DNA of 14,044 bases from Methanobrevibacter sp. (GCA_030539985.1 JAUNXD010000012.1:2959-17002), one strand, 5' to 3'. Shown: positions 6,439 through 13,950, counted from the first letter of the stretch. Notes: generated by a model not told the origin, from the sequence alone. Numbers and translations: made by a program.

Positions 6439-6450
6439 TTGTTGCAACAA
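6439..6450. promoter_or_regulatory. 12-bp perfect palindrome in the divergent promoter
   Basis: TTGTTGCAACAA is a perfect palindrome between the shared TATA element and the phosphoesterase start codon. On the minus strand it would sit just upstream of the transcription start, a position suited to a repressor operator. No cognate regulator is identified. Confidence 0.4.
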
Positions 6451-6451
6451 C

Positions 6452-6461
6452 TATTTAAATA
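6452..6461. promoter_or_regulatory. Palindromic TATA element, possibly bidirectional
   Basis: TATTTAAATA is self-complementary. On the minus strand its centre is 28 nt from the phosphoesterase ATG (6428), which fits a leaderless start. On the plus strand it would start transcription near 6484, leaving a leader of about 24 nt that holds the GGAGGTGAT ribosome binding site of the ATPase gene. One TBP site could serve both genes. Confidence 0.45.
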
Positions 6462-6495
6462 ATCAAAACTAATGTTATGAATGTATACAAAATTT

Positions 6496-6504
6496 GGAGG
6501 TGAT
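6496..6504 (+). promoter_or_regulatory. Strong ribosome binding site deciding a TTG start
   Basis: GGAGGTGAT is a near-perfect complement to the 3' end of archaeal 16S rRNA. GGAGG ends 7 nt before TTG at 6508. The in-frame ATG at 6481 lies upstream of this site and close to the predicted transcription start, so TTG is the better start. Confidence 0.8.
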
Positions 6505-6507
6505 TAT

Positions 6508-7629
6508 TTGAAAAGTGACAATAAACAAGTTGGAATGAAAACAACTAATCAAAAACCATCAAAAATTGAAACTGACAATAAGAATTATGCTGAATTGGTT
6601 GTAATCAGACCTGTTGGTTACCCGTTTGACTTTGCACTTATGGATGAGGATATTGAAATTAAAAACACCAAGCTGTTTGAAGAATATGCACGTGACCAAT
6701 GGTTAGGCCTTGTTGTAAAAGAAAAATCACATCTCTTTGATCAAAAAATAATCCCTGATTATGGTTTTGAAATAGTAACTGCAAAACCGGACAATTCAAT
6801 AATTTCCGATAACACAGAAATTAAAATCATTACTGATAAAATAGACAATAATCCAGTTAATAAAGTTAAATCGAATATTGTTCTTTCAGATATTGTTGGC
6901 CAGGAAACTGCCAAATCAAAAATAAAGGTGATTGCAAAATATCTGGAAGACCCTGAAAGCTTCGGACCTTGGGCTCCTAAAAACATTTTGTTTTATGGGC
7001 TTCCGGGCACTGGGAAAACAATGCTTGTAAAGGCACTGTCCAATGAGCTTGACACACAATTGTATCTGATTAAAGCAACCTCTTTAATAGGAGAGCATGT
7101 TGGAGATGCCTCATCTAAAATTCATGAGTTATACAAAAAGGCATCAGAAAATGCACCGGCAATCATATTCATTGATGAAATCGATGCAATTGCACTTCAC
7201 AGATCATTCCAGTCATTGAGAGGAGACGTTTCAGAAATCGTGAACTCTCTTTTAACTGAAATGGATGGAATTGAAGAGAATGAATCAGTAATTACAATTG
7301 GTGCAACCAACAATCCGAGCAGTTTGGATTTGGCTGTTCGAAGCCGTTTTGAGCAGGAAATTGAATTCAAATTACCTGACTATGAGGAAAGGTTACTGAT
7401 TTTGGAAAATAATCTTGAAACCATGCCTCTAGATTATGATTTGGATTTGGAAAAAATAGTGAAACTTACCAAAGGACTGTCAGGACGTGACATTAAAGAA
7501 AAAATTCTGAAAACTGCACTTCACAATGCCATATCCAGCGACAGCGAAATAATCACCATGACGAATATTGATTATTCATTAAAATCAAGTAAAATTAAAA
7601 ACATTGATGTTAAAGGAATGTTTGAGTAG
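6508..7629 (+). CDS. AAA+ ATPase of the archaeal 26S-regulatory-subunit-like type
   Basis: Single-ring AAA+ ATPase, 373 aa from the TTG at 6508. Residues about 25-100 form an N-terminal domain I do not recognise. The AAA module follows with Walker A GLPGTGKT (164-171), Walker B FIDEID (221-226), sensor-1 region GATNNP (265-270) and candidate arginine fingers R278 and R280 in RSRF. A small helical lid comes last. Length and sequence fit the proteins annotated as putative 26S protease regulatory subunit homologues in methanogens (I recall MJ1494 and MTH1011). The C-terminus GMFE lacks the HbYX motif used by PAN to dock on the 20S proteasome, and there is no N-terminal coiled coil. A protein-remodelling role is likely; a proteasomal role is doubtful. 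Its end is 4 nt from the convergent hemA end. Confidence 0.88.
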   Translation: MKSDNKQVGMKTTNQKPSKIETDNKNYAELVVIRPVGYPFDFALMDEDIEIKNTKLFEEYARDQWLGLVVKEKSHLFDQKIIPDYGFEIVTAKPDNSIISDNTEIKIITDKIDNNPVNKVKSNIVLSDIVGQETAKSKIKVIAKYLEDPESFGPWAPKNILFYGLPGTGKTMLVKALSNELDTQLYLIKATSLIGEHVGDASSKIHELYKKASENAPAIIFIDEIDAIALHRSFQSLRGDVSEIVNSLLTEMDGIEENESVITIGATNNPSSLDLAVRSRFEQEIEFKLPDYEERLLILENNLETMPLDYDLDLEKIVKLTKGLSGRDIKEKILKTALHNAISSDSEIITMTNIDYSLKSSKIKNIDVKGMFE

Positions 7630-7633
7630 AATT

Positions 7634-8833
7634 TTAATCAAAATTAAAAATCTTCTCACAAGCCTCAATCACATCTTTATTTTCTTCTTTTGCAGCTTTT
7701 TTAAGATTTTTTGAAATATCGAAAAATATCTTGTTGACGATTGAATTTGTTAGATTATTAAGAATTTTATCACTGCCATCTATACCAGACAACTTTGAAG
7801 ATGCTTTTTGAGTTTCACGTTGTCTTATCTCTTCCATAGATGCTCTTAAATTACCAAGAATTTCATCAACTTCCATTATTTTAAACGATTCTTTAAGTAA
7901 AATGAACTCATCATTGATGATATTTTCCGCTTCACCAAACTCCTTAATTCTGAGCCGAGTATTTTCATCGGCAATTTCACGAAGGTCATCAATATTGAAT
8001 GATTTGACGCCCAATTCCCGAACATCATCTGAAATGTCACGAGGATTGGCAATATCCACCATCATAACATTTTCATAATTCATATCAATGTCCAAAAGAC
8101 GTTGTTTGGTGATAATGGCATGTGGAGCACTGGTCGCACTGATTACCAAATCGGCTGTGGCCAAATATTCTTCCAAATCATTGAATAAAATAGCTTCTCC
8201 GCCTAAATCCTTTGCAAGTTCAACAGCAACATAATAAGTACGGTTGGCAACGAAAATGGCATTTAAATCTTTCTCGGCAAGTGCCTTAGCAACCAATTTG
8301 CCCATCTTTCCGGCACCGATGACAAGAACTGACTTGTCATCCAAACTGCCCATATGCTTTTCGGCCAAATCAATGGCTGCAGAACCGATGGAAACGGCAC
8401 CCTTATTAATGTTGGTCTTATTTCTGACAACCTGACCAACATGGATTGCCTTTGTAAAAATGGCATCAAGTGATTTGCCGCAATGATGGTTTTTAACAGC
8501 CTTATGCTTGGCATCCTTTACCTGACCCAGAATCTGATCCTCACCAACAATCATTGATTCAAGACCTGAAGTCATCCTGAGAAGATGCATTACGGCGGAT
8601 TGACCATGTTCAATGATAATGCTTTGATTTTCATGGGATAAAAATTCCTCATCATCAGGAATAAAATCATTATTGATATAATATTCCTTCCGGTTGCATG
8701 TTGAAATCTCAACATACTCATTAATTGAATATTTTTCCTGCAATTTCCAGAACAGTTCGTCCATATCCTTTGAAATATTTTCCATTGATTGGATATCCGC
8801 AATTTTATGGTCAACTCTTAAATTAAGTATCAA
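7634..8833 (-). CDS. hemA: Glutamyl-tRNA reductase
   Basis: NADPH-dependent reduction of glutamyl-tRNA(Glu) to glutamate-1-semialdehyde, the first step of C5-pathway tetrapyrrole synthesis. The 399-aa protein has the nucleophilic Cys C46 in STCNRKE, conserved His H83, the GEDQIL motif at 97-102, an NADPH-binding GAGKMG at 173-178, and a helical dimerisation tail from about 310. The start is TTG at 8833, preceded by AAGGGGAT; it overlaps the sirC stop as TTGA, so translation is probably coupled. The N-terminus MILNLRVDHK fits archaeal homologues. In a methanogen the product feeds F430, cobamides and siroheme. It is the last gene of the mmp9-sirC-hemA operon. Confidence 0.97.
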   Translation of the reverse strand: MILNLRVDHKIADIQSMENISKDMDELFWKLQEKYSINEYVEISTCNRKEYYINNDFIPDDEEFLSHENQSIIIEHGQSAVMHLLRMTSGLESMIVGEDQILGQVKDAKHKAVKNHHCGKSLDAIFTKAIHVGQVVRNKTNINKGAVSIGSAAIDLAEKHMGSLDDKSVLVIGAGKMGKLVAKALAEKDLNAIFVANRTYYVAVELAKDLGGEAILFNDLEEYLATADLVISATSAPHAIITKQRLLDIDMNYENVMMVDIANPRDISDDVRELGVKSFNIDDLREIADENTRLRIKEFGEAENIINDEFILLKESFKIMEVDEILGNLRASMEEIRQRETQKASSKLSGIDGSDKILNNLTNSIVNKIFFDISKNLKKAAKEENKDVIEACEKIFNFD

Positions 8834-9450
8834 TTTAATCCCCTTATTAAATTATCAATATAATCCCTGGCCTCGTCAATCCTATTGGATTTAATCAAAT
8901 CGTTGATGTTTTCATCCTCAAAGATTTCATATAAGTATTTTCTTCTCTGCTTTTGATTATCAATGACCTTTTTCAGATTTGAACGCGCATAATCCTGAAG
9001 CTCTATTTCCCGAATGTCCTCTTCAGCAATTATTGACTGAATCTTTTTTCTAAGCTGGCGCGCCATCAACGGACTTTTGCCATTAGTAAAAATAGATATT
9101 TCAATATCACCAATCTCGAAACTTGTAGGAACGATTAGGTCCCCCTCATAAGGATAATCAGCACGGTTGACAAGTTTATTTTCAGCAATACTTGAAACAT
9201 ATTCGCATAATTCATTATCACCACTGGCAACAACGGCCAAATCACACCATTCAACCAGTTCATCAACATCAGCGGTTGAACATAAAACAGCTCCCTTATC
9301 CTTCAGTTGGGAGTCCAAATTATTTCCGGCCATTTTAACGTTAGCTCCATGGTCTAAAAATTTATTGGCCCTTCTTGTTGCAACTTCGCCAGTGCCTAAA
9401 ATAAAAACATTCAAATTTGAAGTTTTTAAATAAATAGATGTCCAATCCAT
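8830..9450 (-). CDS. sirC: Precorrin-2 dehydrogenase (siroheme synthase N-domain type)
   Basis: NAD-dependent oxidation of precorrin-2 to sirohydrochlorin, the branch point to siroheme, cobamides and F430; some family members also chelate metal. The 206-aa protein begins MDWTSIYLK, as usual for the family. It has the nucleotide-binding GTGEVATRRA at 19-28, a VNRADYPYEGDLIVP segment (94-108) matching the family's N..D...GD.I.P pattern, and TNGKSPLMARQLR (122-134). The ATG at 9450 is preferred over 9480: it fits family length, leaves a 1-nt gap after mmp9, and avoids overlap. No CbiX/CysG methylase domain is fused. Coupled to hemA downstream by a 4-nt overlap. Confidence 0.92.
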   Translation of the reverse strand: MDWTSIYLKTSNLNVFILGTGEVATRRANKFLDHGANVKMAGNNLDSQLKDKGAVLCSTADVDELVEWCDLAVVASGDNELCEYVSSIAENKLVNRADYPYEGDLIVPTSFEIGDIEISIFTNGKSPLMARQLRKKIQSIIAEEDIREIELQDYARSNLKKVIDNQKQRRKYLYEIFEDENINDLIKSNRIDEARDYIDNLIRGLN

Positions 9451-9451
9451 T

Positions 9452-9934
9452 TTAATCAGAATCTTCAAGAGACCTTGCATGCAATACTTTTACAGCCGCT
9501 CTTAAATCATTATTGCATTCAGTTAAAACATTCATTGCTTCGATTTTAGATACATGAAATGTTTCAGCCAATGCTTCAGCTCTTTTATCAGGGTTAGGTT
9601 TATGAACTCCAACCAATCTTTCAGATAATTGCTTTTTTAAATCTAAATATTCATCATGACTCATTCCCATATTTCTTAAAGTCATGTCTCTTAACGGACA
9701 AGGTTTTGACGGTTTGCAACACCATACAAGTGATCCAAAACAAGTTCCTGCCCCTTCACCCAATCTTGTCTCTCTTCCAAATTGAACTTTAATGTCAACG
9801 AACTCCTGAGGAGTTAAGTTAACTCCCTGCAATGCATTTAAAACAGGACATGGTTTTACTGGAGGACAACAAAAAGCAAGTCCCCTTATATCTCCGCCCC
9901 TACAAATATGAGATGGTGCATCTTCCCAAGTCAT
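9452..9934 (-). CDS. mmp9: Methanogenesis marker protein 9
   Basis: Uncharacterised protein restricted to methanogens, 160 aa. Two tandem repeats each hold four cysteines: C11, C22, C23, C29 and C65, C72, C73, C79, with motifs FCC-x3-KPCP and WCC-x3-KPCP. Each is followed by a similar helix (PQEFVDIKVQF; HDEYLDLKKQL). Eight invariant Cys with doubled CC..KPC is the hallmark of this marker family and suggests a metal or Fe-S site. Residues 117-153 resemble a UBA-like three-helix domain (V..EA...L.E...DLRAAV..L), as found at the end of archaeal NAC. GGAGG at 9941-9945 supports the ATG at 9934. It heads an operon with sirC and hemA, which suggests a link to tetrapyrrole/F430 supply. Biochemical function unknown. 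Confidence 0.93.
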   Translation of the reverse strand: MTWEDAPSHICRGGDIRGLAFCCPPVKPCPVLNALQGVNLTPQEFVDIKVQFGRETRLGEGAGTCFGSLVWCCKPSKPCPLRDMTLRNMGMSHDEYLDLKKQLSERLVGVHKPNPDKRAEALAETFHVSKIEAMNVLTECNNDLRAAVKVLHARSLEDSD

Positions 9935-10090
9935 AATAAACCTCCAAAATAATTTTCCATTAGCTTGTAATTAATATAAAATATTAATATAATTTATTTA
10001 AAGATTGAATATATAACCTTTTTTATAGAGAAAGAAATTCTTTACTAATGTCTCATAAGGTTTAAAAACATTACCGACTTATCTTAATAT
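9935..10090. promoter_or_regulatory. Divergent intergenic promoter region, mmp9 operon and metallopeptidase gene
   Basis: The 156-nt spacer is very A/T-rich. For mmp9 (minus strand) TTTATATT at 9973-9980 is placed to start transcription near 9950, just ahead of the GGAGG. For the plus-strand gene TTTAAAAA at 10061-10068 is centred about 26 nt before the ATG at 10091, so that transcript is probably leaderless. A TTAATAT-AAA-ATATTAA dyad at 9971-9987 overlaps the mmp9 TATA element. Confidence 0.5.
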
Positions 10091-10774
10091 ATGGTTAAAG
10101 AAAAAATTTTAATCGAAAATATACCCATCACCCTAGAGCGGAAAAACATCAAGAACATGTATTTGAGAATAAAACCGCCACATGGAGAAGTCAGGGTATC
10201 CGCTCCGCTATCCATATCCGATGAGGAAATAATCAAGTTTATCAAATCAAAAAAAGATTGGATTTTAAAAAAGCAGAAATATATTTTGGAAAATGAAATC
10301 AACGCTCCCTTAAAATACACAAACGGTGAAAAACATCCATTATGGGGCAAAGAATACACTCTGCAATTAATATCAAACGACAATATCAGGACCACTTTTG
10401 TTAAAGATGATGCCTTATATTTGCCAGTTCCAAAAAGAAGCACGATTGAAAAAAGGAAAAGCATTATAGACGAATTCTATCGAAAGGAACTTAAAAATGC
10501 CATTCCTCCTGTCTTAGATAAATGTGTGAAAATCGTTGGGCGAAAGCCTGCAGGAGTTAGCGTCCGGAAAATGAAAAACTGGGGAAACTGCAAACAGGAC
10601 GGCAGAGTCACACTAAATTTGAATCTTGCAAAAAAAGATATGGAATGTTTGGAATATGTGATGATACATGAATTGTGCCATTTAATAGAATTCAATCATG
10701 GCAAAAGGTTTAAAAAATTGATGGATGAATTTTGTCCCGATTGGAAAAAAATAAAAAAAAGATTGAATAGCTAA
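10091..10774 (+). CDS. YgjP-like metal-dependent hydrolase/metallopeptidase
   Basis: The 227-aa cytoplasmic protein has a C-terminal zincin motif HELCH (193-197) with the third ligand H203 in FNHGKRF. This is the YgjP/WrpA (DUF45) pattern, related to SprT-like peptidases. The N-terminal half is mostly beta-strand (LERKNIKNMYLRIKPPHGEVR), and the central KNWGNCKQDGRVTLNLNL segment is also typical of the family. The substrate is unknown. The ATG at 10091 has no ribosome binding site and a TATA-like element sits at -26, so the mRNA is probably leaderless. It converges on atwA with 4 nt between stop codons. Nothing visible ties it to MCR other than position. Confidence 0.92.
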   Translation: MVKEKILIENIPITLERKNIKNMYLRIKPPHGEVRVSAPLSISDEEIIKFIKSKKDWILKKQKYILENEINAPLKYTNGEKHPLWGKEYTLQLISNDNIRTTFVKDDALYLPVPKRSTIEKRKSIIDEFYRKELKNAIPPVLDKCVKIVGRKPAGVSVRKMKNWGNCKQDGRVTLNLNLAKKDMECLEYVMIHELCHLIEFNHGKRFKKLMDEFCPDWKKIKKRLNS

Positions 10775-10778
10775 AGAC

Positions 10779-12377
10779 CTATCGGTCCTTAAGCATATCT
10801 TCTTTTTCATCAGGAGTTAACTGTTCAACAATCTCTTCAGGAGTACCCACATCAAGGAGTTTACCTCCTCTCATTAAAGCAGCCCTGTCACAAACATCCA
10901 ATACGAAATCCATATCGTGAGAAACAATAATGAATGTTTGTTCCAATTCTGAACGAGCTTTTAAAATTGAATCAGTAACATTAACACGAGTAATAGGGTC
11001 CATGGTACCTGTAGGTTCATCCAAAACGATGAGTTTAGGTTCTTTGATTAAAACCTGAGCCAAAGCAATCCTATGTTTTTCTCCTACACTTAACTGATCA
11101 GGATATTTGTCCAAAATCAGTGCGGATTCCTTTTCATCGAATCCTACAGTAGTCAATGCATGAATAGCTTTAAGTTTACCGAATTCAGCAGGCAAATCCA
11201 AACTGATTGCATCAGTCAGGTTACCTAAGATTGTTCTGTGAGGATATAATGAATATTCCTGGTGCAACAATCCAATATAAGGCATGATACGTCCACGATT
11301 GAGAGGACCAACTTTAGTCATGTCAATCCATTCGTCACCAAGTTTTATTTCAATTTTACCGCTACTTGGTTCGGTTAATCCCATTAGCATTCTAGTGGTT
11401 GTTGTTTTACCTGAACCGCTTAAACCTACAACACCAAAGATTTCCTCCTTGTTGATGGTTAAACTGATTCCGTCTACAGCCTTTACCACACCACGTTCAA
11501 TTGAATAATAATGCTTTTTGACGTCTTCAAGCACAACTTCCGGTTCACCGAATTCCGGAATTTCAGGTTTCTGAGGAACTGGAACGGTTTCCATGAAATG
11601 ATCCACAACAACTTGTGATTCTCCTTCCTCTTTAATTTGACCATTTTCCAACCAGATAACCTGGTCTGCCAGTTCAGTCATTACTTCAGGCCAGTGAGAT
11701 GTTATTAACATAGTGATGCCTTCATCCTTAACACCTTCTTTTAAGGTATTGTGAAGCTTTATTGCAGTTTGAGGATCTAATGTACCTGTCGGTTCGTCTG
11801 CCAAAAACATCATAGGATTTTTAGCAAGTTGCCTTGCAAGCACTACTCTCTGTTTTTCCCCACCACTTAAATCACGGGCAATGTGAGTAATCCTGTGGTT
11901 CATCTGAACCATTTCCAATAATTCCAAAGAGGTATACAAACCCTCTTCATACTCAACATCCTCAGGGATTGCTCTCATCACATTCTCAATAACTGTTTCT
12001 TCATCGTACAATGCAAAGTTACGTTGCAGCATAATGGAAATTCTTCTTTTAATGCTAGCAAACAATTTTCTTTCAGCTTTAAAGAAATCCACTTCTTTTG
12101 CTTCAAATGTCGCACCACAACCACATTTTTTGCCCTCATGTGATGGAGATTCAACAGCCAAACAGTCTGGACAGACTGCAATATTCATTATAATACTACC
12201 TGCATCAGGTGCATATTCTTTTGTCCCTCTGAGCATGTTGATTAAAACGGATTTACCGCTCCCACTACGCCCCAATATACCTAAAGTCTCTCCTTCATTA
12301 ATCTTTAAATTAATATCTTTAAGAACATCAACACCATCAAATGTTTTTGTAATATTCTTAAGAGTTATAAAATCCAT
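10779..12377 (-). CDS. atwA: Methyl-coenzyme M reductase activation component A2 (twin ABC ATPase)
   Basis: Soluble ATPase that drives reductive activation of MCR, whose F430 nickel must be brought to Ni(I). The 532-aa protein carries two ABC nucleotide-binding domains and no membrane segments. Domain 1: Walker A GRSGSGKS (36-43), LSGGEKQR (170-177), Walker B with D194/E195, H228. Domain 2: Walker A from G318 with K324, LSVGEKHR (429-436), D453/E454, H487. Between Walker A and the Q-loop of domain 1 lies a four-Cys insert (C69, C72, C85, C87; CPDC and CGC) that could bind zinc or an Fe-S cluster. The ATG at 12377 is preferred to GTG at 12386 because AGGTGAT (12382-12388) forms the ribosome binding site. 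It follows the nifR3-like gene by 74 nt; cotranscription is possible. Confidence 0.95.
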   Translation of the reverse strand: MDFITLKNITKTFDGVDVLKDINLKINEGETLGILGRSGSGKSVLINMLRGTKEYAPDAGSIIMNIAVCPDCLAVESPSHEGKKCGCGATFEAKEVDFFKAERKLFASIKRRISIMLQRNFALYDEETVIENVMRAIPEDVEYEEGLYTSLELLEMVQMNHRITHIARDLSGGEKQRVVLARQLAKNPMMFLADEPTGTLDPQTAIKLHNTLKEGVKDEGITMLITSHWPEVMTELADQVIWLENGQIKEEGESQVVVDHFMETVPVPQKPEIPEFGEPEVVLEDVKKHYYSIERGVVKAVDGISLTINKEEIFGVVGLSGSGKTTTTRMLMGLTEPSSGKIEIKLGDEWIDMTKVGPLNRGRIMPYIGLLHQEYSLYPHRTILGNLTDAISLDLPAEFGKLKAIHALTTVGFDEKESALILDKYPDQLSVGEKHRIALAQVLIKEPKLIVLDEPTGTMDPITRVNVTDSILKARSELEQTFIIVSHDMDFVLDVCDRAALMRGGKLLDVGTPEEIVEQLTPDEKEDMLKDR

Positions 12378-12451
12378 GAAAATCACCTATTAAAATAATT
12401 TATATTTGAAACTATTAATAATACTTTCTAATAACAATTGTTTTAAATTTT
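12378..12451 (-). promoter_or_regulatory. atwA upstream region
   Basis: Short A/T-rich spacer. It holds the AGGTGAT ribosome binding site of atwA, TATA-like stretches at about 12399-12408 and 12411-12422, and a perfect 10-bp palindrome AACAATTGTT at 12433-12442. Whether atwA has its own promoter or continues the upstream operon is not decided by sequence. Confidence 0.35.
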
Positions 12452-13180
12452 TTAAAAATCAGTAATATTAAAATCCAAATTTCCAGAAATTAATGAACGA
12501 GCTATTGAAAATCCATCAACTCCAGTGTCAATCATTTTTTTAAGATTTTCCTCAGAGTTCACTGAATTATTTCCAATAACTTTAATATTAACGTTGCTAG
12601 AAATCTCACTTAAAAGTTCCCAGTCCGCTTCAAAAACACCTTTTTTCATGGCATCAATATGCAGATAATCGGCACCGGCATCTTCAATTAATTGGACAAT
12701 ATTTAAAGTGTCAATCCCATCCACATTCGCCCTAATCTTAACTGAAACTTCACTTTTAACATTGTCAACAACTTCGCAAATAAAATCAGATAAATCCGTA
12801 CGGCTTAACATTTCTTGACCACAGCCAATTGCTAAAATTTCTTCCTGGCGACAATGACAATTTATTTCAACAATATCCAAATTTTTAATATTGCCCGCAT
12901 CAATAATTGGCTGTGCAGTTGTTGCCCTAACATTTGCTGAAACCTTTACGTCATGAGCATTTTTAATCAGGCCGACTTCATTTTCAATATGTGTAAAAAT
13001 ATCATCCAAAGGATAATCGAATTCCTTTCTGCCCCTCTCGATGATTTTTTTACTTGCTTCAATTGTGGGTGAATCCAAACTGTATCCACCCAAGGTAGCC
13101 ACATCAAAACCAAATGGAATAACCCTATTTAAAAAATCAGCATCGGTTATTCCAGCCATGGGAGCGACTACTCTAATCAT
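12452..13180 (-). CDS. Archaeal nifR3-related TIM-barrel protein
   Basis: The 242-aa protein is distantly related to dihydrouridine synthases and dihydroorotate dehydrogenase and probably binds FMN. It is much shorter than true Dus enzymes. Visible landmarks are VAPMAGITDADF at the first strand (5-16), SANVRATTAQP (81-91), EINCHCRQEE (105-114), KIRANVDG (148-155) and IGNNSVNSEEN...GVDGFSIARSL (202-230). The Dus-type catalytic NxGCP is replaced by NCHC (107-110). ATG at 13180 is chosen over the ORF extension to 13219 because AGGGAT lies 7-8 nt upstream and the N-terminus then matches the barrel start. It lies 8 nt after the GTP cyclohydrolase III gene, so the two share an operon. In some methanogens, as I recall, a domain of this family is fused to Mmp9. 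Reaction unknown. Confidence 0.85.
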   Translation of the reverse strand: MIRVVAPMAGITDADFLNRVIPFGFDVATLGGYSLDSPTIEASKKIIERGRKEFDYPLDDIFTHIENEVGLIKNAHDVKVSANVRATTAQPIIDAGNIKNLDIVEINCHCRQEEILAIGCGQEMLSRTDLSDFICEVVDNVKSEVSVKIRANVDGIDTLNIVQLIEDAGADYLHIDAMKKGVFEADWELLSEISSNVNIKVIGNNSVNSEENLKKMIDTGVDGFSIARSLISGNLDFNITDF

Positions 13181-13188
13181 AAATATCC

Positions 13189-13950
13189 CTAATATTCTTT
13201 TTCGATTACCCAAGTCCACATTTCATTATTATGAGCTCTGATTTCTTCAAGGCCAATATCTGCCATATAAGCGGCATCTTCAGCATTCTTGCCTCTTCCA
13301 ATACCTGCCTTAAGTTTAATACCTATTTCCTCATCGATTTCAACCATAATGTCTTCAATTTCCTGTTCGGACAATCCGTTGCATGGAGACATGAAGTTGT
13401 CACCACCGATGAAGAACAGTAATGCTCCTTTTTTAATCAATTTGGTCATCAGATAATGTTGAGCCTTGTTTACCATGAAACTGGTATCGAAAGCTGACTC
13501 TATATCAGTCAAGGTTTCTGTAACGCTGTTAATGTCAATGTGAGCAGCCTGAACGAAACTGTCTTCATCACTTACCAAACTGTCAACAGCTAAAATTTCT
13601 TTTCTTTCCCCTGATTGAGCACTTCCTGCCTTTTGAAGTGCAATAGTTGCTAATTTTTGAGCTTCATGAGGAGTTTCAGCAGCACCGACACCCATACTTA
13701 TGGTAATTGGGTATCTGTTTCTGATTGATCTTTGGATTCTTAAGTGATCCTCTTCATTTAAACCGTTTGAAATTGCAAGTAAATTATCGAATCTTGTAAA
13801 GAACACTAAACCTTTCTTATTTCCAAAATGATTATTTAAGTCTGCAAATAAGCTTGCTTGAAGCATTTGTAAGTCGGATTCAGTTCTTGGTCTTGGAGTT
13901 ACTGTCCAAGGCCCATAATTGTCAATTTGTATTAATGTCATTTGTATCAT
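13189..13950 (-). CDS. gch3: GTP cyclohydrolase III (IIa)
   Basis: Converts GTP to 2-amino-5-formylamino-6-ribosylaminopyrimidinone 5'-phosphate (FAPy), an archaeal entry to the F420 deazaflavin/riboflavin pathway. The 253-aa protein starts MIQMTLIQIDNYGPWTVTP, characteristic of the family. It has two palm-type halves: D10/N11 and RFDN (53-56) in the first, HIDIN (137-141) and a GGDEF-like GGDN (182-185) in the second, with a QESIRNRYP-like RSIRNRYP at 74-81. The C-terminus is somewhat shorter than the Methanocaldococcus enzyme I remember. The ATG at 13950 is supported by GAGGCGAT at 13957-13964. It is first in an operon with the nifR3-like gene, beneath an unusual inverted repeat. Confidence 0.96.
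   Translation of the reverse strand: MIQMTLIQIDNYGPWTVTPRPRTESDLQMLQASLFADLNNHFGNKKGLVFFTRFDNLLAISNGLNEEDHLRIQRSIRNRYPITISMGVGAAETPHEAQKLATIALQKAGSAQSGERKEILAVDSLVSDEDSFVQAAHIDINSVTETLTDIESAFDTSFMVNKAQHYLMTKLIKKGALLFFIGGDNFMSPCNGLSEQEIEDIMVEIDEEIGIKLKAGIGRGKNAEDAAYMADIGLEEIRAHNNEMWTWVIEKEY

Noticed and set aside
6508..7629. Naming the AAA+ protein as proteasome-activating nucleotidase (PAN)
   Set aside because: It lacks an N-terminal coiled coil and the C-terminal HbYX motif.
9451..9480. ATG at 9480 as sirC start
   Set aside because: It would overlap mmp9 by 29 nt; family proteins begin near MDWTSIYLK, at 9450.
9971..9987. TTAATAT-AAA-ATATTAA dyad as an operator
   Set aside because: Pure A/T arms overlapping a TATA element are expected by chance in this composition.
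12034..12393. 119-aa plus-strand ORF inside atwA
   Set aside because: Antisense shadow of the conserved first ABC domain and Cys insert; composition is that of a reverse frame.
13181..13219. Upstream extension of the nifR3-like protein to 13219
   Set aside because: The added residues overlap the cyclohydrolase gene and lie before the ribosome binding site AGGGAT; the barrel begins at MIRVVAPMAG.
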